Positions 1-11,755 of a DNA stretch of 64,000 nucleotides are shown piece after piece (the first letter of the stretch is position 1; every line of letters begins with the position of its first letter). The position numbers and the translations under genes are program-made. Where the stretch lies: assembly GCA_031763025.1 (NCBI GenBank), contig JASSKH010000024.1, positions 10,190,087 to 10,254,086 on the forward strand. Reading direction: 5' to 3'. The notes under the pieces are model-generated. The model had not been told where the DNA came from and searched no databases. It was given only the letters and a program-made list of their open reading frames with translations. Source of the DNA: Macrocystis pyrifera (lineage: Eukaryota > Sar > Phaeophyceae > Laminariales > Laminariaceae).

Positions 1-655
1 GGCTATCTACACCCAAGCGTGTAGCTTATCGATAGCTCCACACAGGTCTGATATATACCGAAAGGTAGTGTCTGTGGAACTTACACGCTTTTAAACGACA
101 AAAGATACCGTTGACTGACGAAGCAAGCGCAGGCGTGCCAATGATATGTGGGCCATAGGGAATGCCAGGGACTGAGAGTAGGGCCGATGCGATGCGATTG
201 TGGGCGTGTAAAATGGTGCGTTTGGGGGTCCGGACGGTGGGGGTGGGAGAGCGAAGAAAAAATTGGCGAGGTAGGTAGAGGGAAGTGATCGGTTAAAGGG
301 TGCTTCATAAATCGTATACGGAGTACCAGGTAGGATTTTCATTAAAAAGCGCATACTTGCAGAGAGGTTGCTTCAAACGTCGTAGAGGAATATTGGTTCA
401 TTGGAGTAATCGATGTTTTTACCCAAGAGGAAAACCGAAGAGCGAACTCTTGAGAATTTGTTCGTGGTAGGCCTGTTCGTGCATCTACGACTTCATGGAT
501 TGCCCGTAGTCGTGCACACAACTGGTTCTTACAGTAGTACCAGGTACCGGATACGTAGACTCTGTTTAGAGATAGCCCTGTTATTCTTCTATTTTGTCGA
601 TCTACACTATTGATACGTACTCGTCTGACTCGTAGTCTCTATTAGCCGGAACGCT
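1..655. other. Intergenic, no gene seen
   Basis: I see no exon with coding character here. Short open frames on both strands look like chance. Two exact copies of the dispersed palindrome TACCWGGTA lie at 324-332 and 538-546. Confidence 0.5.
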
Positions 656-722
656 GTACGTGTAGCTCAGCGGGAACCCAACACTTTCCGGTTCTCTCTT
701 AGGTTCGATCCTCACCCCCTAT
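656..722 (+). repeat. tRNA-like remnant (A and B box)
   Basis: TAGCTCAGCGGG matches a pol III A box and AGGTTCGATCC a B box, about 40 bases apart as in a tRNA. The D stem and the acceptor stem do not pair, so this is not an intact tRNA gene. It could be a tRNA-derived SINE head or a tRNA pseudogene. It lies about 110 bases upstream of the TLC gene start. Confidence 0.3.
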
Positions 723-831
723 CCACCATGTTTTGGTGTTTGAATCATGACACATAATTCTAATCGATCAGACAAATTCATTGCGCCCAACCCCATCGGC
801 CAGGTGCCGGGAACAAAGGTTGGGCGGGGCT

Positions 832-1749
832 ATGAGCAACGAAGATGTGCTGTCGCTAAGGCGAGGATGGATACCAAGCGCCATCGCCCTAGGTCTATGC
901 TTTGTGCCCCTCAGTTCTGTCGGACTCGAAGCTTTCGATAAGGGATGGGCACGAGGATTGGCGACCTTCATCGCTTTGGAGGTGGTGCGGGTGGGGGCAG
1001 TGGTACTACTCCCTTACTGGTGGAGAGAGATAGCAGGCAGGACGGATTTGCTCACGGATAGGAGCCGCGAGCAGTTTGGGGGGCAGCTCACGTCGCTCCT
1101 GCTGTCCAGCTACCTGACTTGGAGTATCATTCGGTGGGACTGGCAGCTGACGACCAAGCTTCCTTTCATCCAGACGGTGGGGGAAGATCACACGGGCGTG
1201 GTTTTCAGCCTGATGGCGATGATGCTCGCATACATCGTGCACGACACCTGGCACCTGCTGAGGTCATGGCGAGTGAACCGCAACCGAGTGATGCTGATTC
1301 ACCATGCCGTATTTGCCGTGATCAGCATCATGGGGATGCGGTTCATGCAGCTTCCGATACACATGCGCATCCACTTCATCATGTTTTCGGCCGAAATGTC
1401 CACGCCGCTTCTAAACGGGCGCTGGCTTCTTCGTCACATCGGCTTAGTGCACAAGTCGCACATGGTCATGATCGTGATATCTTCCTCCTTTCTTGTGCTA
1501 TTCCTGGTGACGCGGATCCTCATGTATCTCTTTATGATACTCGACATCATCCAGCTGCATGCGGAGTTGATAATGCCGCTGCCGTTAAAGCCGTTGTTCC
1601 TTCTGGCGGTGGTCATCTCGTATGTCGTGAACCTGTATTGGGCGTCGCTCATTGTGGGTGCGTTGCTAGGGAAGGAGGGCGGGGGGAAGCGGAGGGGGGG
1701 ACCAACACTGACGGTGAATCACCCTGACACCCAGAAGAAGTTGGCTTGA
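832..1749 (+). CDS. TLC-domain multi-pass membrane protein (TLCD4/TMEM56-like)
   Basis: One uninterrupted frame of 305 residues from ATG 832 to TGA 1747-1749. The same frame stays open upstream to a TTG at 781, but 832 is the first ATG. About eight hydrophobic segments are visible, near residues 11-33, 41-62, 84-102, 122-140, 152-170, 178-190, 212-237 and 254-278. The TLC (TRAM/LAG1/CLN8) signature shows in order: YIVHDTWHLL at 134-143, the HH pair at 157-158 (LIHHAVFAV), AEMSTPLLNGRW at 187-198, TRILMYL at 227-233 and NLYW at 267-270. The E-x-STP-x-x-N-x-RW pattern points to the TLCD4/TMEM56 branch rather than ceramide synthase, and I see no ceramide synthase Lag motif. Such proteins sit in the ER or other endomembranes; their reaction is not settled. 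The tail is rich in Gly, Lys and Arg. An upstream non-coding or coding exon cannot be excluded. Confidence 0.85.
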   Translation: MSNEDVLSLRRGWIPSAIALGLCFVPLSSVGLEAFDKGWARGLATFIALEVVRVGAVVLLPYWWREIAGRTDLLTDRSREQFGGQLTSLLLSSYLTWSIIRWDWQLTTKLPFIQTVGEDHTGVVFSLMAMMLAYIVHDTWHLLRSWRVNRNRVMLIHHAVFAVISIMGMRFMQLPIHMRIHFIMFSAEMSTPLLNGRWLLRHIGLVHKSHMVMIVISSSFLVLFLVTRILMYLFMILDIIQLHAELIMPLPLKPLFLLAVVISYVVNLYWASLIVGALLGKEGGGKRRGGPTLTVNHPDTQKKLA

Positions 1750-4700
1750 CTTTAATTATCACGCACACGGAGTTTTTGGGTTTTTAAGGATTTGCACTAA
1801 AGCTTAGGGATTTACGCCAGAGTTTCCGGTAATCCTTTTTGTCGACATACCAGGTGCTACCGTGTTTGCCCGAACTGCATTGAGGGGGACAAAAAGAAAC
1901 CGGTGGGAGCCCCCTCCCCTGTGTACATACTCTGGAACTGCTGTAACCGTCGGTCTAGAGGAGGGTTGAGTAATTCTGGCGTAGATTAGCCGCCACAGGT
2001 TTTGAACTTACAATGTATTAATACGGGCCAGGGTATACTACAGTGCATGGAGTCGGTTCTTGTGTATCGGGCAGAATCGCGCGAGACTTGACGCGAAAAT
2101 TTCGATATTTCAGGGGCATGGTGTGCATGCACGAGATATACTACGGTACTGTCGAATAGTATTAAAGCAGAAGCTCTCATGCGCGTAGTGTAACGCTTGG
2201 TAGGCCTGTAACTCTACCCCTTGTGTGTTACCAGAAAAAAAACGCTGAGGTGCAGGATCTGGTTGGCTGTGCCCACCATCCCCCCGCCCCCTTTGTACGT
2301 ATGACATAGCCAAAGCGAATGTATTTGGATTAATTGGAGGAGTTAGATCGCTGCCTACTTTTATAGACTGCTGTGGCGTTGTCTGCACCAATACCTGCGT
2401 ACCGAAATGGTTCAGTGCACGTGTCGGCCTAGGATGGCCTCCACCAGGCGTTGCTTGTGCTTGATTCATGGGCTCGTCACATCCCTTCGCTTTTGCAACC
2501 CCTCCCTCGGGGTTTGGGTGCGCATTGCATTATTATTATGCTGGGAGAAGCTCCATATAGTCTACGAATCTCCGCACATTAGAGTGTTTGCGATTTTTTT
2601 TCTTCTTCTTTCACTTTCTCCAAAAATTCTCCCGAGGTAATTTGAAAAAAAAAACGGCCCAAAAGTACTTTAGCGAAGGCAGAATTTCATCAAAAGTTGC
2701 GGTAACTTTTGTCTCTCTGTTTCATTGGCCTACAAGCACCGAGCATTTTCCCAACGCAGAACGCATCTCAAAGGATCAAAACACGAGCGTCTTCCATCCC
2801 GCACCATGCTGCTTGCTGTACACATCACGACAACCGCTGGGAGCACAGAGGCTCGAGAGGTGTAGCTGGAGTATAGCGCGGACGACCGGCGTTGGATTGT
2901 GCCAGCGGGCCGCCGCCGCTGCTACGGTACACGCTTTCGCCATCTTGGTGACGACATGTAGGATGCGTCGTCTCTAAAAAAGGACTCGTGCTCATACCGC
3001 CTTGCTTGTACAGCGCGACAGCATACAGCTCGTGTATCATTTCGATTTCACCTTAAACTGCGGCAGCAGCAGCGAGCAGCGGCCGCGGTGGAGCGGAGCG
3101 CGCCGGCGATGTGGCCTGCGTAGGCCGAGCGCAACAGCAGCAGCAATCCCAAAGTGGAAGCTGGTTGGTGCTGGTGCTGACGCTGTTTATTTTTGTCGCT
3201 TAAACTGATGCTGCCTCTATTAATAGCAGCGGCTAGCGCTAGCTAGCTGCTGCTTGCAGTTGTGGGATGGCAGTGGTGGCACCGCGATCAATTCTGCCGC
3301 CGACACCGTTGCTGGGTTGCCGTTGCTACTCGCACACTGCTGTTTTGTTGTTTTTCGTTCTTTTTTTTGTTTGCCGCGTTGCCTCACCTCTCCACTTCCC
3401 TTCTTATTTTCGGAGGCGTCGCCTGCAGGATTTGGTTTACCTCACTTGAAAACACACCGAAATCAGGAAGGGAATGACATTCACTTTTTCTTCGGAAGTG
3501 AAGTTTTTTTTTTTTTTTTTACGTCTGTCGCAGACACTCTATTGATCGCGAACATCGCCTTTCATTTGCCACGTGCCTGGTACCAAATACCTGGTACCGG
3601 CTATGTCATACGTGTTTGGTGTTGCTGCCGTACAGCAGCAGGATAGTTGCCGCGAGCTCTCAACTACTCGCAGACGCCCCTGTCTCTAGACCAATATTAT
3701 CATGTGATGAAGCAGTGCACTCGCGTCAACTACAGCGGCACTCGAACTCGGCAGGAGAAGCTCATATTAATAATATTTGAGCGCGAGACCATTTCTTGCT
3801 TTTTGGCAAACAAGACCCTTCAGTGCGGGGTGCGCATAGGCTTCGATTTTATTTATTTTGTCTTCCCGATTGTCTATCTACTGTGTCGCCTACTTGGTAC
3901 ATACTTGCGACGAGAGGAATCGACGTACGGGCCGCTGTCCGCAGTTCTAAGGACCGTCTGTGAGTATTCAAATTATTATCAAAGCGGTCTTATGTTTCCC
4001 TCTGGAAATAAAAGGCTCAGATACCGGTATAATAGCAGTCAGTGGTGGTTACTATTAATACTGCCGTACCTGGTGCTACTACTGTAGCTGTATATACGAG
4101 GCATGCCATACTTGTATTATACCGCTGTACGCGTACCTGGTCACAACAACAGCAGCAGCAGTAGTAGCAGCGTACCGGTCCGCTCGTGCACATCCAATCT
4201 TGAAAATAGAACGTCTACGTAGGGAAAAGCAGGCCAACAACATCCATTGGCGCTGCAGTATGAGCAGCGGAAAGGTACGGATCATATCATACCACATACC
4301 ACCCATCTCATCATACAGAATCAGATGGTAAAAAATGCTCTACGAGTACGATATATTATTATTTCCCAGTCGGTGTCAAGTGCAAATGACAAAGTCAGAG
4401 TGTTGGCCTGCCGTCCTGCCGTCTGATTTCGCCAAGAAAGGAAAGAGGCTCGGCAATGTCGGCCGTATCAACGCAATCAGATATTATACCCAAACACCGC
4501 GACATCTATATACAAGAAGACACAAAGATGCCAGGTACTAAAAAAAGCTGTTGTTGCTGCTGCAGAGCGCAGAGAAATAATATCCTTTAATCCGTATGAG
4601 TAGATGATGCCACCTTGCCACATCCAACCTGGAGCACCCACCGATGGACGAACGGTCGGATAACAGGTACGTATAGTATTACTGTACATCACAGCAGGAG

Positions 4701-6700
4701 TAAGTACTCGTTGTACCGCGGTACTCGTAGCAGGGGGGTGACGCTGGATCAGATATCTGCCTGCTTCATCTTTTTTCAAATTTCGTGTGAAGACCCCCCA
4801 TTCAGAAAAAGCCGTTACACGGTTCATAACGCCCATAACCCACAAACACCAAAACTTTTCCCACATATGGCTTTTGGTCGCGAAATTCGAGTGCGTATAC
4901 ACACCAGAATATCGAGGTGGGGACGTGCCAACCGCTGGGTTGACGTCTAAAAGCCATGCAGTCAATGGGACTCATTCGACGAGGAATTTCTTCCACCAGG
5001 TAAGCTCAAAAGCTGACGTCAAACATCCCTGCTGACATATGTGTACTGGAACAGCAGTAGAAGTTACAGGAAAGTCCTGTGGTTGCGTCGCGTTATACAC
5101 AAGGGTTCACTCCTGTACTGCTACAGGCAGCTGTGCTGTAGAGGTGTGCCCGTCACAAACGGGTACTCGGATAATTCTGAAAGTGAAGCCCGAACCCGTC
5201 GCGGGAAGGTTTTGAGACGAAATCAGACGGGTGCAATGAGTACTCGGGTAACCCGAGTACTCGGACAACCCGCTTTCGTTCACTGTCATCGAGTGGTATC
5301 ACAAACGGAAGACAGCAAAGCATACCAGGTACGTACCAGGTACCAACTTTTTGATGTCGAAACAAGACCAGCAACCATCAAACAACAATAACAGCGCCCC
5401 ATACCGGGTCTTCAAGAATAAAAATCAAACTAGAAGTATACATACAGCAGTAGAAATAAGATACTGGCAAATGCAATCGGTCAGCCTCTTGCTGTCATGC
5501 GTCGTGCATGTTGTACATACATACCTAATACACACGTACTCGTACTTACCTGATACTGCACAGCTGCACAACACGAGTAAACGCACGTACCGATGTAGAG
5601 AGATGTCGTACCAGGTATGACACGAGTAGTGGCGTGCGGGGTATGTATGGTTGCGCACGAAGAAGCAGATACCCACACCTCTCTATGCCCCTGAACTGAG
5701 CATACACTCAGGTAGCGAAATACAGATTGACGTAACGTACACCATAGCAAGTAGGTGGCATTCCCAGGTCTCCATGGCGGGCAGGCGTCATGGCGCGAGT
5801 TGAAGAAATAAATACCTACGAGTATGCATTGGTAGTAAACGCCCAGGATACCGAAGATAGTAGCATAACAGGCACGCGTCTGAAAATAATCAGTGTGAAT
5901 CCCCTGTGAAAACCGTGCAGAAGGCATGGATGGGTATTCTGCTCTGAAAATTGGACAGTACCTCTGGGGCCTGGGGACCCCGTTTTGTGTCGATTTGAGA
6001 GGTTATTAGATATCGTGTTAGACAAACTAAACGGGGAACATGTCAAACATACGCGCAGCCGGGTACTCAAACCCGCCGAGTACCCGGGTTTTGTTCACCC
6101 CCCAAAACCCGCGGTTTCAAGTCAAACCGGGACCTGTCACGGGTTTTGCCCGTCCGGGTTGTGCCCACCGAGAAACGGGGTTTCGATCAACCGGGGTACA
6201 CCTCTGCTGTGGTGTACGGGTGTCTGCCCACAAGCCGCAACAGCGAGCAACAGCCGCGAAGTCGAGCACCAGTCTCTTATGTGATGTGTGATTGGAGCAC
6301 TACGCTCTAAACGTCCGTCGTCGCGGGCAACAGACATGGTGGAACCGACTGGTAGTGTGGTATGTGGTTGCCTGTGTATGCTAGATTTTTTGTGAGGGGA
6401 ATGAGGCACAGCAAGCGGCCAAAGGTTGCCCGCGACCCGACCACAGCTCGAGTGACCTGCAGGTCGTAGGGACAAGCGGGTTGTAAGAACGATCGACTGG
6501 TGACAAGCACAAACATGCCATCTGGTACATGCCGCTTGGCTCGGGATACGGCGTTTTCTCGCTCATCACATCGTCTGAAAGAAACGTGCGAATTTTTCGT
6601 TTTCCGGGGCCGCCGAACGTTTGTGCACAAAACAAAATCAGCATACCGGGTATGAAACGGAGGCATTTATTATAGTGAATGTATATACGTATACTACGGT
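1750..6700. other. Intergenic, repeat-rich; no supported gene
   Basis: About 5 kb without a convincing exon. It holds T-rich tracts near 2597 and 3505, CAG/CTG-rich stretches and a cluster of the TACCWGGTA palindrome (3588, 5323, 5334, 5609, plus one-mismatch copies). A 25-base perfect palindrome lies at 5238-5262, and a block near 6050-6190 is dense in CCCGGGT/ACCCGGG motifs. A minus-strand frame at 2110-2469 (119 residues from an ATG, rich in Pro, Gly and Gln) has mildly protein-like composition but no recognisable domain or splice support. Confidence 0.5.
5238..5262. repeat. 25-bp perfect palindrome (CCCGAGTACTC arms)
   Basis: Two 12-base arms, GAGTACTCGGGT and its exact complement, flank a single A. 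The surroundings repeat pieces of the arm (gggtactcgg at 5160, gagtactcgggtaac). The related ACCCG/CGGGT words recur near 6050-6190. Confidence 0.8.
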
Positions 6701-6813
6701 GAGTTAGCTTGATTTCGGACTGAATACTGAGCAATAAATTATGGTCATATTTTGAATCGGGTCACATCACGGGAGGACTTGCGATTCAGTCGGCGTGTGA
6801 ACGTGGTACAACG

Positions 6814-6825
6814 ATGGTAGAATGA
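6814..6825 (+). promoter_or_regulatory. Minimal uORF overlapping the mL45 start codon
   Basis: ATG GTA GAA TGA begins 8 bases before the proposed mL45 ATG (6822), and its stop overlaps that ATG as ATGA. Both ATGs have A at -3. It matters only if transcription starts upstream of 6814, which cannot be seen here. Confidence 0.4.
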
Positions 6826-9800
6826 CATTGCGAACAAAATCTAACGCTTTCGCATGGCTTTCTGCAACTCGTCCGTACAGGGGACTGCGGGGAGAGGTGC
6901 GCAGCTCCGGTAGTATATTTGATCCGTACGTGTATCGAGGTAAGGGTAGTCCGGGGCTCCCGCCGATGATGACCCAGGACGGGCTGAAGACACGCTGGGG
7001 AATCGTGCGAGGTCATGTCAAGTCAGGAATGTGCGCAGGCGTCATTCAGGCAAGATACTAATCAGGAACAAAAATGCCTCCGACTACCGATATTGGAGGG
7101 TGCATGCGGTACATTGCTTCACTACGGTACTACTTACTGTAGTATATAAATATAATGTTTCCCCCTGTCCACCTGGTATGATGGACAGATGCGGTCGACG
7201 TGGGAACTTCAAAACGACTGATGAATGTCTCAAGTGCTACTAATTCCAATTATCCCCTTCGTGACTGTGTCCAACAGACGTATCTCCATTCCACTCCGAA
7301 GTCCCTGGTATAGATCGTGGCGGTGAACATGCGCAGACTTCTTCTGGAATCCACCTGTCCATGAGGTCTGCCACTTGACGTAACTGTCCTGAAAACACTG
7401 GTTCCCTGCAAAATTCTGGATCGCGAAAAAACCCAACCCCATCAGGGCATATCGATCATCAACCGGCGTCAAGGAAAGGATGTGTTATTTTCCTCCTTCA
7501 TTCGCCTCCTCCAAACCTCGCCGCCCCCGACCCGCTCTCGTCATGATACGCTAGCTGTCGCACAATCTGTTCAAGTGGATGAATCTCGAGGGGCGAGCTC
7601 CGTGCTCACCACGGGTCATTTTTACGCCGTTTTTGTTTCATATCTGAAAACAGCGTTGGGCCGTTGGCTAGCACGGGACTGTAGGTGCCGGTAAGTTGCT
7701 ACGTTCCTAGCTTGAACCTGACCCCCTAAACAGAATCAAGGGGGGGCGTACTCATTTTGTTGCTTGCCTTGTTCGTTTGACCATTGACCACGCATCCCCT
7801 CTCGAGACGGAGCAGAGTAGGGGGGGTGTACTCGATAGGAGAGATGTACTCGATCTCATGCATGGCCGTAGTCGTATGACCATAGACCCTCGCATCCCTA
7901 CAATGCCGGGACGGAGCATGTCGGGTTTTCACCGACCAGGCAGACATTGCTTGCACCAAGCGCGAAGCGCCGTGAGGTGTCCGGCGAGTCGCATGAAGGG
8001 TGAGCTGCATCCTACTAAGAACCGCTTGTGAGGCGGACTTGCATATGGATGACAGCTTCAATGAGTTAGTTTAATTTCCGGTGTGGCCACTTCCAGAGAC
8101 AGCAATGGGAGTACTATGTAACTGCCTCTTGGGTGCCGTACCTTGAACACTACGTGATACGATCAATTCCCTTGTGCAGAGTAAAGGTTCTTTACTTCGC
8201 ACAAATGATCTAACTAGATGACCAGCTGTGGGCGACCGCCAAAAAAAAAAAAAACGGTACCCTGGATGTCTAGCTCATGTAGTGAGCGGCATGTTTTACA
8301 GCGTCGTTGCCAACCGACGCCAACCCAACCCATATATATAGTAGGGGGGGGGTGTAATCATGACATGCATAGCTGACATGCATAGCCGTAGTCGTAGGAC
8401 CTTATACCCCCGCATCTCTATAATTCCGGGCTGGAGCATGTCACCGACCTGGGAGACATTGTTTGCACCAAGCGTGAAGCGCCGTGAGGTGTTCGGTGAG
8501 TCGCATGAAGGGTGGAGCTGCATACTACCAAAAACCGCTTCTGAGGCGTACTTTCTTGCATATGCATGGCAGCGTCGACTTAATTTTTTTGTGTTCTAGT
8601 GTGGCCACTTCTAGAGGCAGCGATGGGTGTACCAGGTACGATGTAACTACCTCGTGGGCGCTTACCATATACCAGTACCTGGTGCACAACACGTGATACA
8701 ATAATTCCCCTTGAGCGGAGCTTAGGTTCTCCACCCTGCACAAACTATCTAACTCGACCGCCAGCCGTGGTAACCGCCAAAGAAATAGAAGTAAAACGGT
8801 GCCCTGGTTGTCTAGCTCACGCAGTGGTTGACGTGGTTTACAGCGCCGTCGCCAACCGACAACCCAGCCTGTGTTGGTGCGTATCATACACACATATATG
8901 TATATATATGCGGGGGGGTGATCAAGTCGCCGATCGTTTTTGCGCATGTTGAGCGTGACCGGCCTTTGTTCATTGATTGTTGGAACTCAGGAGCCCGAAG
9001 GCGCCTCGCATTTCTGCATATATTAAACGGTGCGAGTGCAAGTGGGAAATCCGGCCCGATAGGAAAAGAAGCACAAGCCAAACCGACGTGTACAGCGAGA
9101 ACTATCTATACTAACCGCCAACCGCGATTCGGAAATACGTATGACCTCCGTTCTGCCGCTTGTCGCTGTCGTTCCGCCACCCCGCCCCGTACTCTAACCG
9201 TTTCGACTCGATCAGAAACACGTCCCGGACTTCCATGCGTCCAAGTTCCCTCCCGTGGCGAACAAGGTGTTCAAAGCTTTTATCGAGGCGCACCGAAAAG
9301 GGGACATGCACGCGCTTGCGGGGCTAACAACGGAGGAGCTCTATGCCTCCCTGAAGGTAGAGTTTAGCGTGTCGCCACCAGCATACTTTCCTCGCGTGCC
9401 AGATTCGAGTAGTATCGGCGCGGGTTGTGTACGAGACGGTTCTACCTCGAGAACAAGAGTCAGGACAGCCCTCTTTTTGGGATGCCACTACTGTAGCAGA
9501 AGACCGGGCGTGCTCCGCTCAGCCGGGTGACTACATGCTACATGCAGGCTTTTGTCCTTTGGAGAAGTTGCCACTCCACGCGTCGAAATGTTGAGGCGTA
9601 AGAGATTCAACATCTTTGCAGGCAGGAAGGGCGCCCGACCCTGAGCCTTTTTCGAAGCTTGAACGGCATCTCATACTCCATGCTCGACCCCTTTCGATGA
9701 CCTAGAAAGCCGGCTTGCGGGTCGGTAAACAAGAGTAGCAATACCAATGGATGCGAAGAGGGTAAGCTATCTCCCAAGTGTGGTGAGAGGGGAAAGTCCA

Positions 9801-11417
9801 AAAATCGCCTTCGTACGCAGATTGAGTTTGACAACTGATATCACCACTAGTGGCACCTGTTATATCAAACCACTCTGTTATTGGATGCTCTGCCCATGGC
9901 ACGTGGGGGCGAAACATCATAGTAGCGCACCACGTTTTCCAAACGCATGTGGTTCCGATCAATAGACTTAGGCCTATGATGCCCTCAAAGACACGGCAAA
10001 ACTCCCTTGGTTTGTCGTGGGCGCTTTGTTCTCCCTTACTGGTTCCAACGTGTTTGGTTTATATCCCCTCGACGAATGCTTCAGGCCGAGATAAAAAACG
10101 CGAAAAACAAGGGGCTGCGGCGAGTGGCTTTCCGCTTGTCAGACTTCAAGGAACCTACACAGGTGCTACAAATGAGGGTAGATCGCAAGAAGCACATCTC
10201 TCCGAAGGAGGGATGGGGTCAGGCGAGTGCATCGCTCTTGTTGGAGTGCTGGCCGTTGTCGGTTATAACGTCGGCACTGACGGGAACACAGCTGGACTGC
10301 AGTTGAAACGACTCCTATGCGTCGTTGATTCCGTGTTGTTCCGGGTGGGTTCCTTTCCCTCACAGTTGTGCTCACCATGCCGATTCTGTTGAGTTGACAG
10401 CACTTCGAGTGTGTTGTATTGTACCGCTACTCGTGCTATTCTTGAACAACTATTCGGGTTCCATGAAGCATCGCGCGTTACGTTATCTCCAGTCCGGGTG
10501 ATTGGATTCACGTGGTGCTTCGTTGGGACGATGCCGAATACCCGGTATACCTTACGCTTCTCCAGAAAGTCAAGGACCGATCTAAATAAGAAAGTTTGTG
10601 GTCGTGTACGAGGATAGCTAACTAGACTACGTACACACTTGTTGCATGCACCTCCGTGCAGGTGACGTGTAGATTGTGCACCGAACGAGAATTGGTCTCG
10701 GTAGATGCAAACGGGAAGGAGCTGCGGCGTCCAGAAGACGAAGAGAGGGCGAAGGCACAAAATGTCACGATAGGTATGTCGCGCAAACTGTGAGGGCCTG
10801 TGCTCGGCTACTACCGATACCCTTGCCTGTTGTTTGCGACCTTCAATACTAAAGACAGCTTCGGTCACTCGCCCTGTTGAGACAACGGAGGTCAAAGTTA
10901 TTAATGATGCAAAGCTCTTCATTTGATACTTCGAAGTATTTGGTTGAGCGTGGTGCCCTTTCCTTCATCATAGGAACGAGAATAGCCACGATATGTGTGC
11001 AACTGCGGAGTTTGCCTGCGCTGACCAGCACCGTTGAAGGGTTCGGTAGTTGCCGAGCAGGTCCCCTCAACCCTGTGTTGAAAAAATGATGTCTGGACTC
11101 GAAATCGAGTTGAGGAACAACGGAACGTATCGATAGTCAGACATGGCACGGTACTACGACAATCCGTTGTGGTAACCGGACTCGTATGGACATCAAACCT
11201 CCTTCTCGATGATGGCAGGGGTACTGGTGCACGCCGAAAACGTTATTGTTTTCACATCTCCGACCTCCACGACCGCCCCCGCTTTTCTGTTTTAGGCACG
11301 TTCGAGGTTTTCTTTGGGGATACTGCGGGAAGATGGAGAATAGCGCTGATGCGAGAGTCAAGCGTGGTCCCGGCAAGCGCTATTACTGAGCCGGGGAAAG
11401 CGCTACATCAAAAATAG
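6822..11417 (+). CDS. MRPL45: Mitochondrial ribosomal protein mL45 (MRPL45), Tim44-like domain, five exons
   Basis: I join exons 6822-7049, 9216-9356, 10085-10177, 10662-10773 and 11296-11417 (696 nt, 231 residues, stop TAG). All junction phases agree (0, 0, 0, 1). Introns 2-4 start GTAGAG, GTAGAT and GTATGT and end CAG, CAG and TTTTAG. Intron 1 starts GCAAGA, a GC-AG intron. The first 30 residues are Arg-rich with a single acidic residue (MTLRTKSNAFAWLSATRPYR), as in a mitochondrial presequence. Exon 1 carries LPPMMTQDGLKTRW, exon 2 KFPPVANKVFKAFIEAHRKGD and then LTTEELYASLK, exon 3 VAFRLSDFKEPTQVLQMR, exon 4 ERELVSVDANGKELR, exon 5 FEVFFGDTAGRWRIALM. This order of motifs is what I know from mL45: the FP..A..F.EAH...D...L..L.TE helix, then R...F..F.EP..V.Q.R, then a D..GK strand, then FE...WRI. 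The role is in the mitochondrial large subunit near the exit tunnel. The protein is shorter than the human one (about 300 residues), mostly at the N terminus. Identification is by remembered family pattern, not a search. Confidence 0.75.
7817..8910 (+). repeat. Tandem duplication, about 0.5 kb x 2, inside mL45 intron 1
   Basis: Unit 1 (about 7817-8342) and unit 2 (about 8343-8910) share long blocks: the G tract, GCCGTAGTCGTA, GCGCCGTGAGGTGT, GTCGCATGAAGGGT, GTGTGGCCACTTC, GACCGCCA/AACCGCCA and GCCAACCGAC. Each unit ends in a TATATA-rich stretch followed by a G tract, and a third unit may begin at about 8911. The copies differ by scattered substitutions and by insertions carrying the TACCWGGTA palindrome in unit 2. 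Part of the same sequence (about 70 bases around CGTAGTCGTATGACCATAGA) recurs in inverted orientation at 56945-57018. Confidence 0.85.
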
Positions 11418-11518
11418 AGCTTAGGTGGTGCCGAGTTTCTGGAAGTACCTCTTGGTCTCGTGTTCGAGACTGCCAGATGAGGCAGAGGGAACGGCAACGT
11501 ACACAAACACTCCGCGAG

Positions 11519-11755
11519 CGGATAAAGTCCGAACTCCTCAACGTTTGTTGCTAGTATGTGAAGGGAAGTCGCGAAGCAGCTGGGTCGGCTGCGCCGCAAG
11601 CGATCCCCGTGAACTCACATACAATCGCTTCGCGATCAGATGAAGTCCTGACTCCCGCACGTTTGGTGCTGGTATGCAAAGGAAAGTAGCGAATCAGCTG
11701 GGTCGGAGGTGCCTCAAGCGATCCCCATGGGATGGGTGGCATTGCGTGTTGCCGG
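11519..11755 (+). repeat. Tandem duplication, 117-bp unit x 2
   Basis: Two diverged copies (about 11519-11636 and 11637-11755) share AAAGTCCGAACTCC/GAAGTCCTGACTCC, CAGCTGGGTCGG and CAAGCGATCCCC. The block lies just past the mL45 stop codon and may overlap its 3' UTR. Confidence 0.75.

Noticed and set aside
7230-7472. 80-residue minus-strand frame in mL45 intron 1
   Set aside because: Text is mildly protein-like but has no domain or splice context; it may be an old repeat relic.
10263-10922. 219-residue minus-strand open frame
   Set aside because: It lies across exon 4 and two introns of the well-supported mL45 gene on the other strand, shows no domain, and its length is within reach of chance in this window.
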